Shown here piece by piece: positions 54,130 to 64,000 of a stretch of DNA of 64,000 nt. The DNA is taken from contig NC_009392.2 in NCBI RefSeq assembly GCF_000002875.2, positions 124,001 through 188,000 on the forward strand, written 5' to 3'. The stretch is from Leishmania infantum JPCM5. Its lineage: Eukaryota; Euglenozoa; Kinetoplastea; Trypanosomatida; Trypanosomatidae. Each line of letters opens with the position of its first letter. Within the stretch, counting starts at the first letter, position 1. The translations under genes and the position numbers were made by a program. A model generated the notes under the pieces. It was not told the DNA's origin. It searched no databases and worked only from the letters and a program-made list of their open reading frames with translations.

Positions 54130-57100
54130 ATGATCGCGTGTGCGGCATTACAACGGCTGGAGCGGTACGGCTCTCTCGGGCTGAAGCGACACAGCACAGA
54201 GGATTTTGTGAGTGCGTCGCTCAAGGACGCGCGACGAGCGAACATCTATGCCCTGACCCTACTGAGCACGTGGAAGGAGGCGCTGCAGGCCGTCCGCGGC
54301 GGGGACGCCAACGGTGTCGCAGATGTGTCGAAGGCACCAGCTCGCTACACAGACGCGCTCGTCTACGCTGTCAGCTTCGCGGTGGTCCTCACCACACAGC
54401 ACTTGTTTGAAGTCAGCACCGCCACAGCTGCTTGTCTTATCTTCACGGACGCCTACGCCCAGGCACTGGAGCTCTTGACACTGCTGAAGGAGATGACGGT
54501 AGCGATGGGAAGCGGCGGTGCTCTGCGGAGCAACGCCTCATCGGACGACTTTACGAAGGCGGTGGCACATCTTCTCACGAGCTGCACGGACCTTGCCCTC
54601 TTACTGCTGGGCGGTATCCCCACCTCCTCTGGCGCCGCTACACAGGAACGACAGGAGTCGCAACCGGGCAGCAGCAGCGCGGAGCAGCAGCAGCAACAGC
54701 GGGAGTCGATCCTCGCGCAGGCGCTCGTGTTGGTGGCTGCGACGGCGCAGATGCTGCGACGCGTGCAGGCAAGCTATCCCATCAACGACCTTTACCACAC
54801 CCGCCCCTGCGCCGCGCTGCTGAAGGCTGTTGCGAACAAGCACAAGCAACTCCAACAGCGGCTCACGCATGTCAGCGACAGCAGCGACGCTGCCACAGAG
54901 CAGACCCGGCGCGCTGCGCCGAACGCATGCAGTGAAACTGCGAAGGGCGCAACGGGGCATCAGACAACGGCGACGCGTGTGCCGGCGCTGCTGGATGTGC
55001 TTCATCGCTACATCCAGCTGTGTGCGCGGCGCTCAATCGCAGGAAGTCAGCAACAGTCAGCGGCCGCCCCATCCGCCAGCGCGTCGGCCGCCAGTCTCTT
55101 TTCCATCTTTTCCCTCTTCCAGCGCCTCGGCATGCTGCACGGCGCGCTCGGCGCCGCCACAGCCCTTCCGAAAGGGCTCACGGCGCAGCTCTGCAGTGCC
55201 TGCGAAGACGTGCAGTACTGGCTGAGCCAGCTCCTGTCCAGCACCGCGTGCAACCGTGCGACTCGCTACGTCGTGTACTTCCGTGAGGACGAGCTGCGAC
55301 TGATGCAGCACAATATTCGCCAGGCCTCCGAGTACGCGTTGTACACCTTCGCCACTACGCCGCCGGTCGACCCGGGGCTTGTGGAGCCGCTGCTGAAGGA
55401 CGGCGTTACTGCCGACAGCAACGACGAGGCCACGCGTGCGCGCGCGGCTCTCGTGCTTGCGCAGTGGTGCGTGAGCGCACCCTTCTTTTTCGAGAGCTTC
55501 TGCCAAGGTGAATCGTGGTCCTCCTTCGCGCAGGAGCAGCGGCGGCTTGTGCTGCTGCAGCAGTCCCGCGCGCGCCGCGGACTCGAGAGGGCGTCGCGTC
55601 GGCAGCAGCGGAAAGAGGGGGCAAAGAAAACGGCGATGCATCTGAACGAAGAGCACGGCAGTCGGTCTTCCTCGGTGTCCAGCGACTCCAGTGATGCCGC
55701 CTCAGCGCACAGCAGTGGCTCCGACTCCGCGTCCTCAGCTGGCGGCCGCCAGCAGCGGCAGCGCGGCAGCGGCAGCGGTGATGCCGAAACGACATCTCTT
55801 TTGTCCCTCCAAACGGCGAGCCACGCGAACCACGCTGGCGGCAGCACTTGCGGCAGTGTGACGTCACTCGCCAGCCGTGTGTCGCTTCTCTCGACGCTCT
55901 CCAAGCACTCGGCGGCCTCCTACCTTTCCTTCATCTCCGTACTTCGGCCGTCGATCACCTCCGGCTCAGCGGCGGGTGGTGCTGGCCCCGGTGGTAGCGC
56001 TGACGGCGATGACGAAGCTGGCGCAGATCGACAGATGCACGAGTCTGAGGATGGCAACACAAACCTTCCTCTCATCCTGCTCGAGCAGCTCGCTCTGGGT
56101 CTTCACCGCTTCATGGAGGCCTACCCAGCAGAGCTGCTAGACCGCTACGGGCTGCGCAGCGTATCGTGGAGCAGCATCGCACGCATGTTCGCCACTGTAG
56201 AGAAGTCTCTCGTGAACACGACGAAGATGACAGCAGGGGCGGCAGCACAACGTCAGGCCAATCGCTTTCCCAACGATCACGAACTGCCGCAGCCGCTCTT
56301 CAACCTCGCGCAAGACATCCGCTACAACAAGGGGATGGGCTATGAGTGCCTGGGCTTGCTGTTTGCGAAGGTAGTGGCCCCGCTGCTGGACCCCACGTCA
56401 TCGCGTGCGATCGAGTCGACATCATGGTCTCCACCGCAGCAGCATCGACTTCCCAGATCCACAGGCGAGGCAACGGGGACCGAGGACGACGACGGCAGCG
56501 AGACGGGCAGCGGCAGCGGTGCCCATAGTGACGGCGACGGCACCGAAGAAGGGGTTTTCGTCAACGCCGCCGCCGCCGCAGCCACCGTGGGACGCGCGGT
56601 GCTGACCATCGACGACGACCCCACGACACGCGCCTCCGTGGAGGCGGCCCTGTCGAGGTGCTTGACGGCGTACGAGACGGTGGCGCCGCAGGTGGTGGAC
56701 ATGAACCTACCCACCATCCTCCGCCTTGCTGCGCGCACCGCGGCCACATCAGCGGGGTCGGCCACCTCACTTCGCTCCTCCGCGTCGCCCTCGTCTCTGT
56801 CGATTGTGTTGGTGGACTTTGTGCGCGACATTACAGCTCGTCTAGGCCGCGGTAACGACCTGCCGCACCTTGTCGATGCCCTACTCCTGCGGGGCGACTT
56901 CGCTGCTAACGCGAGCGCCGCGGCCGCCGCCTCTTCGGTCGTGGACGACAGCGGCGACCCGGCGTCCGCTATCCGCTCGCTGCGTGCGGTCTTTTCGCTT
57001 CCCCCGGTGCGACAGGCGGTTATGGAAGCCGCCGGGGCGTCACTGGACCCAGAAAGCCTTCTGCAGCGGCTGAGCGGCGTCGCGGCGGAGCTCGAGGAAG

Positions 57101-60100
57101 GCAACAAGGGCAGCAACAGCAGCAGCGCTCACGATGAGGAGCAGGTTAAACCGTCGTCCGCTGCAAGGCCTTGCCGGAAGAAGCACGATGACGCTCGGCT
57201 GCAGCGCATGCTTCTGGCTCTGGAACTCATGGAAGCGCTTCTCGCTGGGGTCACACCGACGTGCGTCTCTGCGGGTGCAGTGCTGGAGCACACAACGCAA
57301 CTGGAGCTGTTTCTCAACTCATCGTTCATGGCTGCGGTGGAGGAGCTGAAGGGCGTTTGCGGTGACGCGTTGGACGACAGGCGTGCGCTCATGATCCAGC
57401 ACATGTACACGATCCGCCAGTGTCGTGCCGTGACAATCCTTTGCCTGCAGGACCTCGGCACGCAGCAGGTGCACGACTACCTGCGCATGCTCGAGGATGC
57501 GCTGTGGCAGCTCACGAGTCACGTGGGCAGCCTCGTCGGATCGCTGACACTGGCGGACTTGCAGCCGTTGCTGCGGTCACATTCAGCGCGGTATGGCGGC
57601 AGCGAAGTCCTTGCGCCGTCGCCGTCGGCGCTGGAACAGCTGCCGGTGCAGCTCCTGCCTTCGTCGCTCATCCTGCAGCGCCTGTCGCTAGCGCGCGCAG
57701 TGACCGTCGCCCTCGGAACCCACGCAGGGCCCGCAGAGGAGCTCCGTGACATGGTGTCGCACCTGTGGGACTGCCTCGGACAGGACGGGCACGACGCAGA
57801 TGAGGCAGCAGCGCCGCAGCAGCGGCGGTCGGGCGGGGTGTCGCTCTGGTTGGCGAATCAGATGACTGCCGAGGAGTGGGCCAGCTTGGTGGCGCTCGGC
57901 AAGGAGAAGCATGCGCGCTCCTCGATGATGGCGCTCCTTCTGCGCTCCGCCGCCTTAACTTCCGCAGCGACAACAGAGACGCCGGCGTGGTTGTCGAGGT
58001 GTCTGCAGTGCATCCCTGGAACGGTGCTGCGCGCACTCGTCGACGCATTCGTGTCGCTCTCCGTTGAAGATTTCTGCGATGCGTCCCTCGCGAACGCATC
58101 GTCGTCGTCCGCACGTCGGCGGCTCGAGCTGGCACAGCGGCAGTGGATGGCCCTCACGACATCGCTCGTCGCAGCGTACGCGGTGGTGGGCCACAACCCG
58201 TACTGGCCCTCGGTTGTCGCGCACACGGTGCGCTCAGTGACGCATGTGGCGCGGGTGTGGCGGAATCACGCGAAGGGGCGGCTTGGCTGGGCTGTCGAAA
58301 CACCTGCCCAGGCCCCTCACAACTCTACCGCGGCGCACATGTTTGCGCTGCTCACGCGACAGCTCATCTCGCTGCTGCTGTGTACGCTGCGTAGTGAGCC
58401 ACGCGCCGTAGAGGTGCTCCGCCGGGTGCTGTCGACGTTAGCGAGGGAGTCGGCGGTCGCGCCTTCATCGGCAGCAGGGCCATCGGTCCCAGTACTGTCG
58501 CGCAGCGGCATGTCCGTGGCCTACTTAAAAGCACTGACGGTGCCGGCAGCGTCACTCGGTGACCTGAGTGCGCCAACCATGCTGACGACGTCCGACCCCA
58601 CCACCGCCGCCGATGGAGGAGGGACGGTCGAGGTGGTTGCCGCCTTGAAGGAGTTGACGTTCGAGGATGAAGTGCGCGACGTGTGCACCGAACTCTTCGC
58701 CGCGTCCTTCGTGAAGCGCATCTTCACTGTGACGGACCTGTGCAGTGACAGCGCGGCGGCGGCCATGTCGGTGCCCTTGGCTACGGTCACTGTTGCCCTG
58801 CGTGCTAGCATGATGACGCTCGCGCTGCTCTACCAGGTCTGTGTGGCTGCCGTGCAGGCATCGTGGCGGGCCAAGGCAACCAACGGCAGCCTGGAGGCGC
58901 TGGTGCAGACGCCAGCGGTCGTGTTCCTGCACACCGTCGTCAGTAGCTTTCACGCACGCGGCGCTGCGAGAGTTTCAAGCAGCGGCGCCTCCTCCGATAC
59001 GGCAGTCGATGTCGTGTTGGCGGCGTTTCTCGAGCAGTTCCGCGCTCATGACGAGGAGCACTCAGAGCAGCACTTGTTCGTCCACATCGCATCTGCCGCC
59101 TCATCTGGCGAGAAGCGGCGCAGAACGCGCGACAGGACAGACGCCGGCGCTGGTGACACAGACTGCGCTGCCGGTGACCCTTCCCCCCTTCGGACGGCGA
59201 TCATTGCACCGTCAAGTGCTCTCGAGACGGTGGAGGAGCTGTGGCGTGACCAACTGCGATGGACGGCGTGTACGGTGATGCGTCTCAGCCACGCAGCCGA
59301 CAGTGAGCCCAGCTCGTGCGCCACCGCGCTGCAGAGGGCGTGTCTCACGTTTCGCCAGCTCTTCGCGTGTATGTGGTCGAGTGCTCACTTTCGGAAGCAC
59401 CAGGTGCCCAAGGGTGTAGGCGGTCGTACCGGTGGCGGCGGCGGTGACGCCAGACGCGCTCGCAGCAACGGCGACAGCGAGCCGAAAGCGCGCCAGAGCC
59501 GTCTCGCGGGGGATGTCGACGCATTCCTCGCTGCAGTGCTCGGTCGCCCGCGCGCGCCTGGGGATGGCAGCAGCGACCGAGTCAGACGTGTAACAGGCAA
59601 CGAGCTGCGCTATCAGCTGGCAGACTTCTTTGGGGTGCCGGCGACAGCGACGGACGGAGCGGCGCGTGGTGTTGAACGCTCGCGCCACCCGTGTGACCGA
59701 ATATGGATGCGGCTGTCGAGTGTTGGAGGTGAGGCAGGCGTCTGTGCACTGTGGCTCTTGTGGAAGCTTCAGTGCGTTTCGGCCGCCCTCACTGACCGGC
59801 CTGCGACGGCCGATGGCGTCAAGGACGACTCGCAGATGCGCATGAGGACGTTCCTGTGCGCCTACTACGACTTGAACGCCAGCGTCGAAGGCGATGCAGC
59901 GACAGCTGCCACCACCTCTACCGCTTACACCCGCCTGGTGGCGTCGCTGCGGGCGTCACCAGTTGCGCTCCGCATTCTACCTGCTGAGGAGGCACCGCCG
60001 CTCTTGCATGAACACGTCCAAGCGCTGCTGACGCGCACTATTCCAGGAGCGTCGCCTCGTGCGAGCGCTGCCGCGAGCTCGTTCGCGTTGGTAGCTCCTG

Positions 60101-61362
60101 CAGCGGCGGAGGTGATCGTGCACTTGTTTTCTGTCCGCCCACGTTTGCCAGGTGGGCAGCTGCTGCCACACGCGCAGCGCCTGCTCGTGTGGCTCTCGCA
60201 CGCATCCTCTGCAGCCGCGTCGCTGGCAGCAGCGGGGGTGCACGGCGTGGCGGGTCCGTCCCTACCCTCACTTTGCATCCGCGTCTGCGCCGCCGTTGCC
60301 GCGCACCCCGCCGTATCAAGCGCGTCAGACTCGTCTGCGTTGATTGCCACGTGGGCATCGCCGCTGCCGCCGCATCAGAAGCAACTGGACGCGTGCCGCA
60401 GTGGCTGGCAGCTTCGCAACGGCAGCAGCGCTGCACAGGAGCTGCTCGACAATGTGTGGCTGCTGCTACTCTCCCTCTTGGAAGGATCCCGAGCGCCGCA
60501 GAGCGCTACCGCTGCTGCGTCGTCGGCGCCGCTGCTGCGCGAAAGGGAGGTGGTTCAGATGATCCTGCTGCTCACGAAGACCTGGCTAGGGCACTCGGCG
60601 CGCCAGCAGGTGCTGTGGTCCCGCCCTGCTATGCTGCCGCCGCTGATGTGCGCGCTGTTTACGTGTGTAATGCGTGGAATGGAGTCGCAGCAGTTCTCGC
60701 CGCGCGTGCTGAACGTGCTGGCGAGTGGGCTGGCGGCGATGGCGGCGCACGTGGACGCGGCAACTGCGAACGAGGGCGATGCGGATGTCGACAGCGTTGA
60801 CGGCGACGAAGACGAGGGCGAGGGTGTTGGCGAAAGGAAAGCCGAGGGGTCGGCTAGCAGCGCGCCAGCCACAACAAGCGAGGAGCGCCGCCGCCCGCAG
60901 AAGCGCCGACTCGAGGCCGGCACTGAAGCGTGGGCGGCGGGTACCGCCATCCCCGCGCACGTCAAGCGAGCCGCCCTCGCCGCCGTCACGTCGGCGCTCT
61001 TCGAGGTCGCGCACCACTACATTCACATCTTCACCGCCTTCAGCAGCGACATGGACTTCCTCTTCACAGACTTCCTAAAGGTGCTCAGCCAACACTTCCT
61101 GCCAACCGTGACGCGGCCGCCCATCGCCCATCGCGTCGGCGTGCGCATCGGCGGCACGGTGCGGTCGGACATGTCGTTTGCTGACCTCGCTTACATGTGC
61201 GTCGGCAATGCGGAAAGCAAGTCGCTGCTCAAGCAGGCGGCGCTGCGCATGGAGGAGGAGGGCGTGATGGACAGCGGCAGTGCCGGGGGTGGTATGGCTA
61301 GCGAAGGTGAACGTGGGCCAGCGCTGACGGACGGCAGCCGAAGTATCTTCCGGGTGGCGTAG
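54130..61362 (+). CDS. Very large helical-repeat-like protein, 2410 residues
   Basis: I start at the ATG at 54130 (cacgATGatc); the frame reaches a few codons further upstream without an ATG. It ends at TAG. The sequence is mostly Leu/Ala-rich amphipathic helix along its length, as in HEAT- or ARM-like solenoids. Breaks include a Ser/acidic stretch near 500-560, an acidic stretch near 780-810 and a Lys/Arg stretch near 2250. The last 140 residues look most conserved (HYIHIFTAFSSDMDFLFTDF and FLPTVTRPPIAHRVG). No membrane segment or signal peptide is seen. Large solenoids of this build serve in ribosome assembly, transport and kinase scaffolding. I cannot choose between these roles from sequence alone. 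Confidence 0.87.
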   Translation: MIACAALQRLERYGSLGLKRHSTEDFVSASLKDARRANIYALTLLSTWKEALQAVRGGDANGVADVSKAPARYTDALVYAVSFAVVLTTQHLFEVSTATAACLIFTDAYAQALELLTLLKEMTVAMGSGGALRSNASSDDFTKAVAHLLTSCTDLALLLLGGIPTSSGAATQERQESQPGSSSAEQQQQQRESILAQALVLVAATAQMLRRVQASYPINDLYHTRPCAALLKAVANKHKQLQQRLTHVSDSSDAATEQTRRAAPNACSETAKGATGHQTTATRVPALLDVLHRYIQLCARRSIAGSQQQSAAAPSASASAASLFSIFSLFQRLGMLHGALGAATALPKGLTAQLCSACEDVQYWLSQLLSSTACNRATRYVVYFREDELRLMQHNIRQASEYALYTFATTPPVDPGLVEPLLKDGVTADSNDEATRARAALVLAQWCVSAPFFFESFCQGESWSSFAQEQRRLVLLQQSRARRGLERASRRQQRKEGAKKTAMHLNEEHGSRSSSVSSDSSDAASAHSSGSDSASSAGGRQQRQRGSGSGDAETTSLLSLQTASHANHAGGSTCGSVTSLASRVSLLSTLSKHSAASYLSFISVLRPSITSGSAAGGAGPGGSADGDDEAGADRQMHESEDGNTNLPLILLEQLALGLHRFMEAYPAELLDRYGLRSVSWSSIARMFATVEKSLVNTTKMTAGAAAQRQANRFPNDHELPQPLFNLAQDIRYNKGMGYECLGLLFAKVVAPLLDPTSSRAIESTSWSPPQQHRLPRSTGEATGTEDDDGSETGSGSGAHSDGDGTEEGVFVNAAAAAATVGRAVLTIDDDPTTRASVEAALSRCLTAYETVAPQVVDMNLPTILRLAARTAATSAGSATSLRSSASPSSLSIVLVDFVRDITARLGRGNDLPHLVDALLLRGDFAANASAAAAASSVVDDSGDPASAIRSLRAVFSLPPVRQAVMEAAGASLDPESLLQRLSGVAAELEEGNKGSNSSSAHDEEQVKPSSAARPCRKKHDDARLQRMLLALELMEALLAGVTPTCVSAGAVLEHTTQLELFLNSSFMAAVEELKGVCGDALDDRRALMIQHMYTIRQCRAVTILCLQDLGTQQVHDYLRMLEDALWQLTSHVGSLVGSLTLADLQPLLRSHSARYGGSEVLAPSPSALEQLPVQLLPSSLILQRLSLARAVTVALGTHAGPAEELRDMVSHLWDCLGQDGHDADEAAAPQQRRSGGVSLWLANQMTAEEWASLVALGKEKHARSSMMALLLRSAALTSAATTETPAWLSRCLQCIPGTVLRALVDAFVSLSVEDFCDASLANASSSSARRRLELAQRQWMALTTSLVAAYAVVGHNPYWPSVVAHTVRSVTHVARVWRNHAKGRLGWAVETPAQAPHNSTAAHMFALLTRQLISLLLCTLRSEPRAVEVLRRVLSTLARESAVAPSSAAGPSVPVLSRSGMSVAYLKALTVPAASLGDLSAPTMLTTSDPTTAADGGGTVEVVAALKELTFEDEVRDVCTELFAASFVKRIFTVTDLCSDSAAAAMSVPLATVTVALRASMMTLALLYQVCVAAVQASWRAKATNGSLEALVQTPAVVFLHTVVSSFHARGAARVSSSGASSDTAVDVVLAAFLEQFRAHDEEHSEQHLFVHIASAASSGEKRRRTRDRTDAGAGDTDCAAGDPSPLRTAIIAPSSALETVEELWRDQLRWTACTVMRLSHAADSEPSSCATALQRACLTFRQLFACMWSSAHFRKHQVPKGVGGRTGGGGGDARRARSNGDSEPKARQSRLAGDVDAFLAAVLGRPRAPGDGSSDRVRRVTGNELRYQLADFFGVPATATDGAARGVERSRHPCDRIWMRLSSVGGEAGVCALWLLWKLQCVSAALTDRPATADGVKDDSQMRMRTFLCAYYDLNASVEGDAATAATTSTAYTRLVASLRASPVALRILPAEEAPPLLHEHVQALLTRTIPGASPRASAAASSFALVAPAAAEVIVHLFSVRPRLPGGQLLPHAQRLLVWLSHASSAAASLAAAGVHGVAGPSLPSLCIRVCAAVAAHPAVSSASDSSALIATWASPLPPHQKQLDACRSGWQLRNGSSAAQELLDNVWLLLLSLLEGSRAPQSATAAASSAPLLREREVVQMILLLTKTWLGHSARQQVLWSRPAMLPPLMCALFTCVMRGMESQQFSPRVLNVLASGLAAMAAHVDAATANEGDADVDSVDGDEDEGEGVGERKAEGSASSAPATTSEERRRPQKRRLEAGTEAWAAGTAIPAHVKRAALAAVTSALFEVAHHYIHIFTAFSSDMDFLFTDFLKVLSQHFLPTVTRPPIAHRVGVRIGGTVRSDMSFADLAYMCVGNAESKSLLKQAALRMEEEGVMDSGSAGGGMASEGERGPALTDGSRSIFRVA

Positions 61363-62171
61363 CCGGTGCGCCTCTCTCTGCGAGGCCGCCGTCGTCTGCT
61401 AGCCGTGTCGCTGCCGGGAGTGTTTCGGGCAGTGTTGGTTTCCTTCTTGACCGATCTCTCTTTCTCTTCTCCGTATGGTGAGCTAAATAAGGAAGGGACA
61501 AGGGGAAGAGAGGCTGCGGCGGTGATGGTGGTGGGTGGGCGGCAGCGGCGGCGGCGTGGTGATGACTGGTTCACGGATGCCGTTGCCCGTGTCTTCCGTC
61601 GCCTCATCCCCGCCTTCTTCCCGTCTCCACGGCACCTCGCCCCTCCTCGCGCCTGTGCCCAACCGAATGAACTCTCTAATCCTCCCCCTCCGTAATGGTC
61701 TTCGGTGAAACGGCAGACACGCTCTGTTTGGGGTGTGTTGGGGGGGGGATTGTCCCGGTTTTGGCTGGTGACGGACGTCTCTGTCGGTTCGGGCGCTGCA
61801 GTGCGCCTCCTTCTGTCTCGCTCTTCCAGATGTTCCGTGAGGAGCTCGAGAAGGACAGAACTGTCGGAGCTCGCGGACAGAAAACGGCAAAGTCACGTGC
61901 AGACAATGCAGTCGCGCTTGTCTGTGCGTGTGTGGCCTAGTCGGCGCCAACCTGCGTGTGACGGTGGCCCTCTTATGCGTACCGTCGATCGCTCCCTCTG
62001 TGTGTGTGTGTGTGCTACCCCACTCGCCCTTTCTCCTCCGTCGTTTGTGCCGTCTTCACCACCGCCGCATGCACACATGCGCGCCTCCGCCTTTCCGCAT
62101 CGGCAGGTTGCTCGCCCTCCCTCCCCCTTTTTCTCCGTCTCACGCCCCGTTTCCTTCACACCGCTTACATC
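61363..62171 (+). other. Spacer upstream of SEC11, with strong splice tract
   Basis: No gene is seen. A CT-rich tract lies at about 61455-61478, and a strong polypyrimidine-AG (61806-61829) is the likely trans-splice acceptor for SEC11. A TG tract lies at about 62000-62014. Confidence 0.65.
61806..61829 (+). promoter_or_regulatory. Candidate trans-splice acceptor for SEC11
   Basis: The tract cctccttctgtctcgctc continues as ttccag, ending with AG at 61828-61829, a textbook polypyrimidine-AG. It would give a 5' UTR of about 340 nt. Confidence 0.45.
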
Positions 62172-62714
62172 ATGCGCGAGCACATTGACACGCTGCTGTC
62201 CCTGCGCATCCGCGATGTCGTTCAACAAGTCGTCACTATCAGCCTCTTCCTGAGCGTCGTCCTCGTGGGCTGGCGCGGCGCGGCGGTGATCACCAACTGC
62301 GAGGCGAGCATCGTCGTGGTGCTGAGCGGGAGTATGGAGCCTGGCTACCATCGCGGCGATGTGCTCCTGCTGCACCATCGCCCCGAGTACCCGGTGGAGG
62401 TGGGCGACATCATCGTCTACACGCTGCCGGGACAGGACATTCCTATTGTGCACCGCGTCCACCGCATCCACGAGCGTGCCGAGGATCATAAAAAACTATA
62501 CCTGACGAAGGGCGACAACAACATGAACGACGACCGCTTTCTCTTCCATAGCGGGCGGGAGTGGGTGGAGCAGGACATGATTATCGGCAAGACGTTTGCC
62601 TACGTGCCGCGCATCGGGTACTTGACCATCGTGTTTAACGAGTCGAAGGTTATCAAGTACGTTGCGCTGGCTCTCTTGGGCTTCTTTATGCTGACCTCCA
62701 CACAGGAGCTGTAA
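62172..62714 (+). CDS. SEC11: Signal peptidase complex catalytic subunit SEC11
   Basis: The 180-residue protein matches the family's usual length (about 170-180). The ATG at 62172 was chosen because the upstream frame is microsatellite translation. It cleaves signal peptides from secretory proteins in the ER. An N-terminal membrane helix lies at about 20-42. It is followed by the catalytic serine motif SGSMEPGYHRGDVL (Ser54), a VGDIIVY box, HRV (His94) and KGDNNMNDDRF (Asp115 and Asp120). The spacing Ser54-His94-Asp120 equals that of the Ser-His-Asp active site of eukaryotic SEC11, and His in place of bacterial Lys identifies the ER-type enzyme. A second hydrophobic stretch lies near the C-terminus (YVALALLGFFML). 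All key residues are intact. Confidence 0.97.
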   Translation: MREHIDTLLSLRIRDVVQQVVTISLFLSVVLVGWRGAAVITNCEASIVVVLSGSMEPGYHRGDVLLLHHRPEYPVEVGDIIVYTLPGQDIPIVHRVHRIHERAEDHKKLYLTKGDNNMNDDRFLFHSGREWVEQDMIIGKTFAYVPRIGYLTIVFNESKVIKYVALALLGFFMLTSTQEL

Positions 62715-63741
62715 GCTGCGGTGGCACCGACCGCCGCTGCTCTTGCTGGGATTGAATGGATATGTGCCGTGGCTGCTGATGCCGCACGCACGCGCCCAAG
62801 AACTCTAGTAGATGGGCCCGCTGTTGGTAACAGGGTCGAAAAGCGGCAGCGGTTGGCTGGCCACGTCGGCTGCACAGGCACTCGGGGTCATTGTGTATTT
62901 TCTTTGTGTGTGTGGGTGTTTATGCCCCCACATTGCGCCGGGCGCCCCGAGTGCGCCAACTCCGCTTCCTTTCGATTTGGGGCCCCTTCCCCTCACCGCT
63001 CCTCTCACTCGCATGGTCCCCTCCCCGTGTGTGGTCTGAACACCTGGACCGTGCATCTGCCTGCTGCCCATGACCGCACACGTCGCTTATTCGTCCCTGC
63101 GTCCTTTAAGGGGGAGAAGAGGGGGTGCGCTGCGTCTATCTCTGTGTGTGTGTGTGCGTGGGGAGAAGAAGCTATCGAGCTACAGACATATATATATATA
63201 TTCATCGACGAGGGAGCTGATGGCAGGGGGGGTGTTTCTCCCTGCCCCCTCCTCACCCCTCCCCATCACCACCACCTCAACCGGACAACATGTGTGAGAG
63301 TGTGTCAGCGCCGCGTTTCTTTCTTTTCGAAGACTTCATGCGCACGCATGGCTTGCGTGGCGCACAGTTGAACGGAAAGAGGGAAGGGGAGGCCCCCTTG
63401 AGGCGTTCATGCGATAAGCCTCACGTGGACGCGCGCACGCACACACGCCAGTTCCTGCTTACTGGCTTCACTATCACTCTTTCTTTTCCTCGCATATCTC
63501 AACAGTGCACATCACCCACGCAGACGCGCGCACGTCAGCACCGAGGCAGAGGCGGCAACAGCAACTGAGCCATACGGTGTGCACCCTCACGTTAACGCAC
63601 GCACAAGCATCCGGACTCACCAGAAGTACAGCCTTCCGTTCTTCTCTCACGCTCTCTCTTTCACTGTTCCCCACCCCCCCACCCCTCACTCCACCCAAAC
63701 ATCCACGCATCCCGTTATCGTTTTGCTGTGCCGAAACAACG
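62715..63741 (+). other. Intergenic spacer, 1.0 kb, with TA run and splice tract
   Basis: No gene is seen. It contains TG tracts (about 62903-62915 and 63142-63158), a TA run (about 63188-63200) and a pyrimidine tract with AG at 63504-63505 (ctttcttttcctcgcatatc then tcaacag), the likely acceptor for the gene at 63742. Confidence 0.65.
63474..63505 (+). promoter_or_regulatory. Candidate trans-splice acceptor for the last gene
   Basis: A CT/T-rich tract (63477-63490) and further pyrimidines lead to the AG at 63504-63505. It would leave a 5' UTR of about 236 nt before the ATG at 63742. Confidence 0.45.
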
Positions 63742-64000
63742 ATGCGCCCCGTGACGCGATCGCCGCTCCTCGTCGCCACCGTCGTGGTGGCGGCCACGCT
63801 GTGCCTCAGCGGTGACAACGTTATCTTGTCCTTGTCCTCTGGTGTGCGGCTGGCACGCGCGGATGGCCCCATCACGAAAGAGCAGTGCTTCATCCTCAAC
63901 CCGAAGCCGACCGTCACGTCCTGTAATGCGTACCTGCCGCCTATCGTTGATTTGTACGGCATGCTGCCCTACGACAAGACACCGGCCTACACGAACTGCG
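63742..64000 (+). CDS. Secreted or membrane protein, 3' end outside window
   Basis: An ATG at 63742 opens a frame that runs off the window after 86 codons. Residues 1-20 (MRPVTRSPLLVATVVVAATL) form a basic start and a hydrophobic core typical of a signal peptide or signal anchor, with a possible cleavage region around residues 37-41 (LARADG). The following sequence has three Cys within about 35 residues (QCFILNP, TSCNAYLPP, YTNC) and Pro/Tyr-rich stretches, as in disulfide-bonded extracellular domains. The other frames here are not open over the same length with sensible composition. I do not recognise the family, and too little is visible for more. Confidence 0.75.
   Translation, partial: MRPVTRSPLLVATVVVAATLCLSGDNVILSLSSGVRLARADGPITKEQCFILNPKPTVTSCNAYLPPIVDLYGMLPYDKTPAYTNC

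Noticed and set aside
54130..61362. Urb2/Npa2-type ribosome assembly factor
   Set aside because: The size and helical build are compatible, but I saw no motif specific enough to claim the family.
61363..62171. Longer SEC11 start giving a 236-residue protein
   Set aside because: The extra N-terminus is microsatellite-derived (Cys/Pro/His-rich). The 180-residue form from ATG 62172 matches the family length exactly.
1..64000. SIDER/ingi-type retroposon remnants in the spacers
   Set aside because: Such elements are common in Leishmania 3' UTRs, but I could not recognise their hallmark sequence by eye in any spacer. A search with SIDER consensus profiles would settle it.

Overview
The window looks like a piece of a Leishmania-type (trypanosomatid kinetoplastid) nuclear chromosome. 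All convincing genes lie on the + strand, head to tail, with no recognisable introns. They are very long, GC-rich and full of Ala/Ser/Arg and Gln runs. They are separated by 0.7-2.7 kb spacers packed with CA/TG microsatellites, CT-rich tracts and poly-T runs. This is the pattern of a polycistronic transcription unit whose mRNAs are made by spliced-leader trans-splicing at polypyrimidine-AG sites. I see no tRNA, rRNA, CRISPR array or bacterial-type operon.

Layout from left to right: (1) a 5'-truncated hypothetical protein (2-3064). (2) A 1412-residue protein with one clear membrane segment (4320-8558), followed directly, in the same frame after one TGA, by about 2.5 kb of frame-broken coding remnants (8559-11044). 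These remnants carry a second membrane segment and what looks like a decayed class III nucleotide cyclase domain. (3) An EB1-like microtubule plus-end protein candidate (11830-13560). (4) A small, probably mitochondrial, single-pass protein (15007-15669). (5) A 1910-residue hypothetical protein (16768-22500). (6) A 2084-residue coiled-coil protein (23688-29942). (7) A Beclin-1/ATG6 homologue with a very long N-terminus (30649-34455). (8) A WDR17 orthologue (35800-40011). (9) The largest spacer, 2.7 kb, with hairpins, a Z-DNA-prone tract and an AT-rich island. (10) A 1984-residue nuclear-looking protein with a duplicated C-terminal module and an SR/RGG-like tail (42726-48680). (11) A 925-residue protein with a PWWP-like N-terminus and an SRI-like C-terminus (50070-52847). 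(12) A 2410-residue helical-solenoid-like protein (54130-61362). (13) The SEC11 catalytic subunit of signal peptidase (62172-62714). (14) The start of a secreted or membrane protein, cut by the window end (63742 onward).

As is usual in trypanosomatids, neighbouring genes do not form pathways; they share only transcription. The items most worth following up are the apparent pseudogenised receptor/cyclase locus (4320-11044), the PWWP-plus-SRI protein, which would link chromatin to RNA polymerase II in a lineage lacking the usual heptad CTD, and perfect stem-loops in two spacers. All domain calls were made by eye, without database searches.
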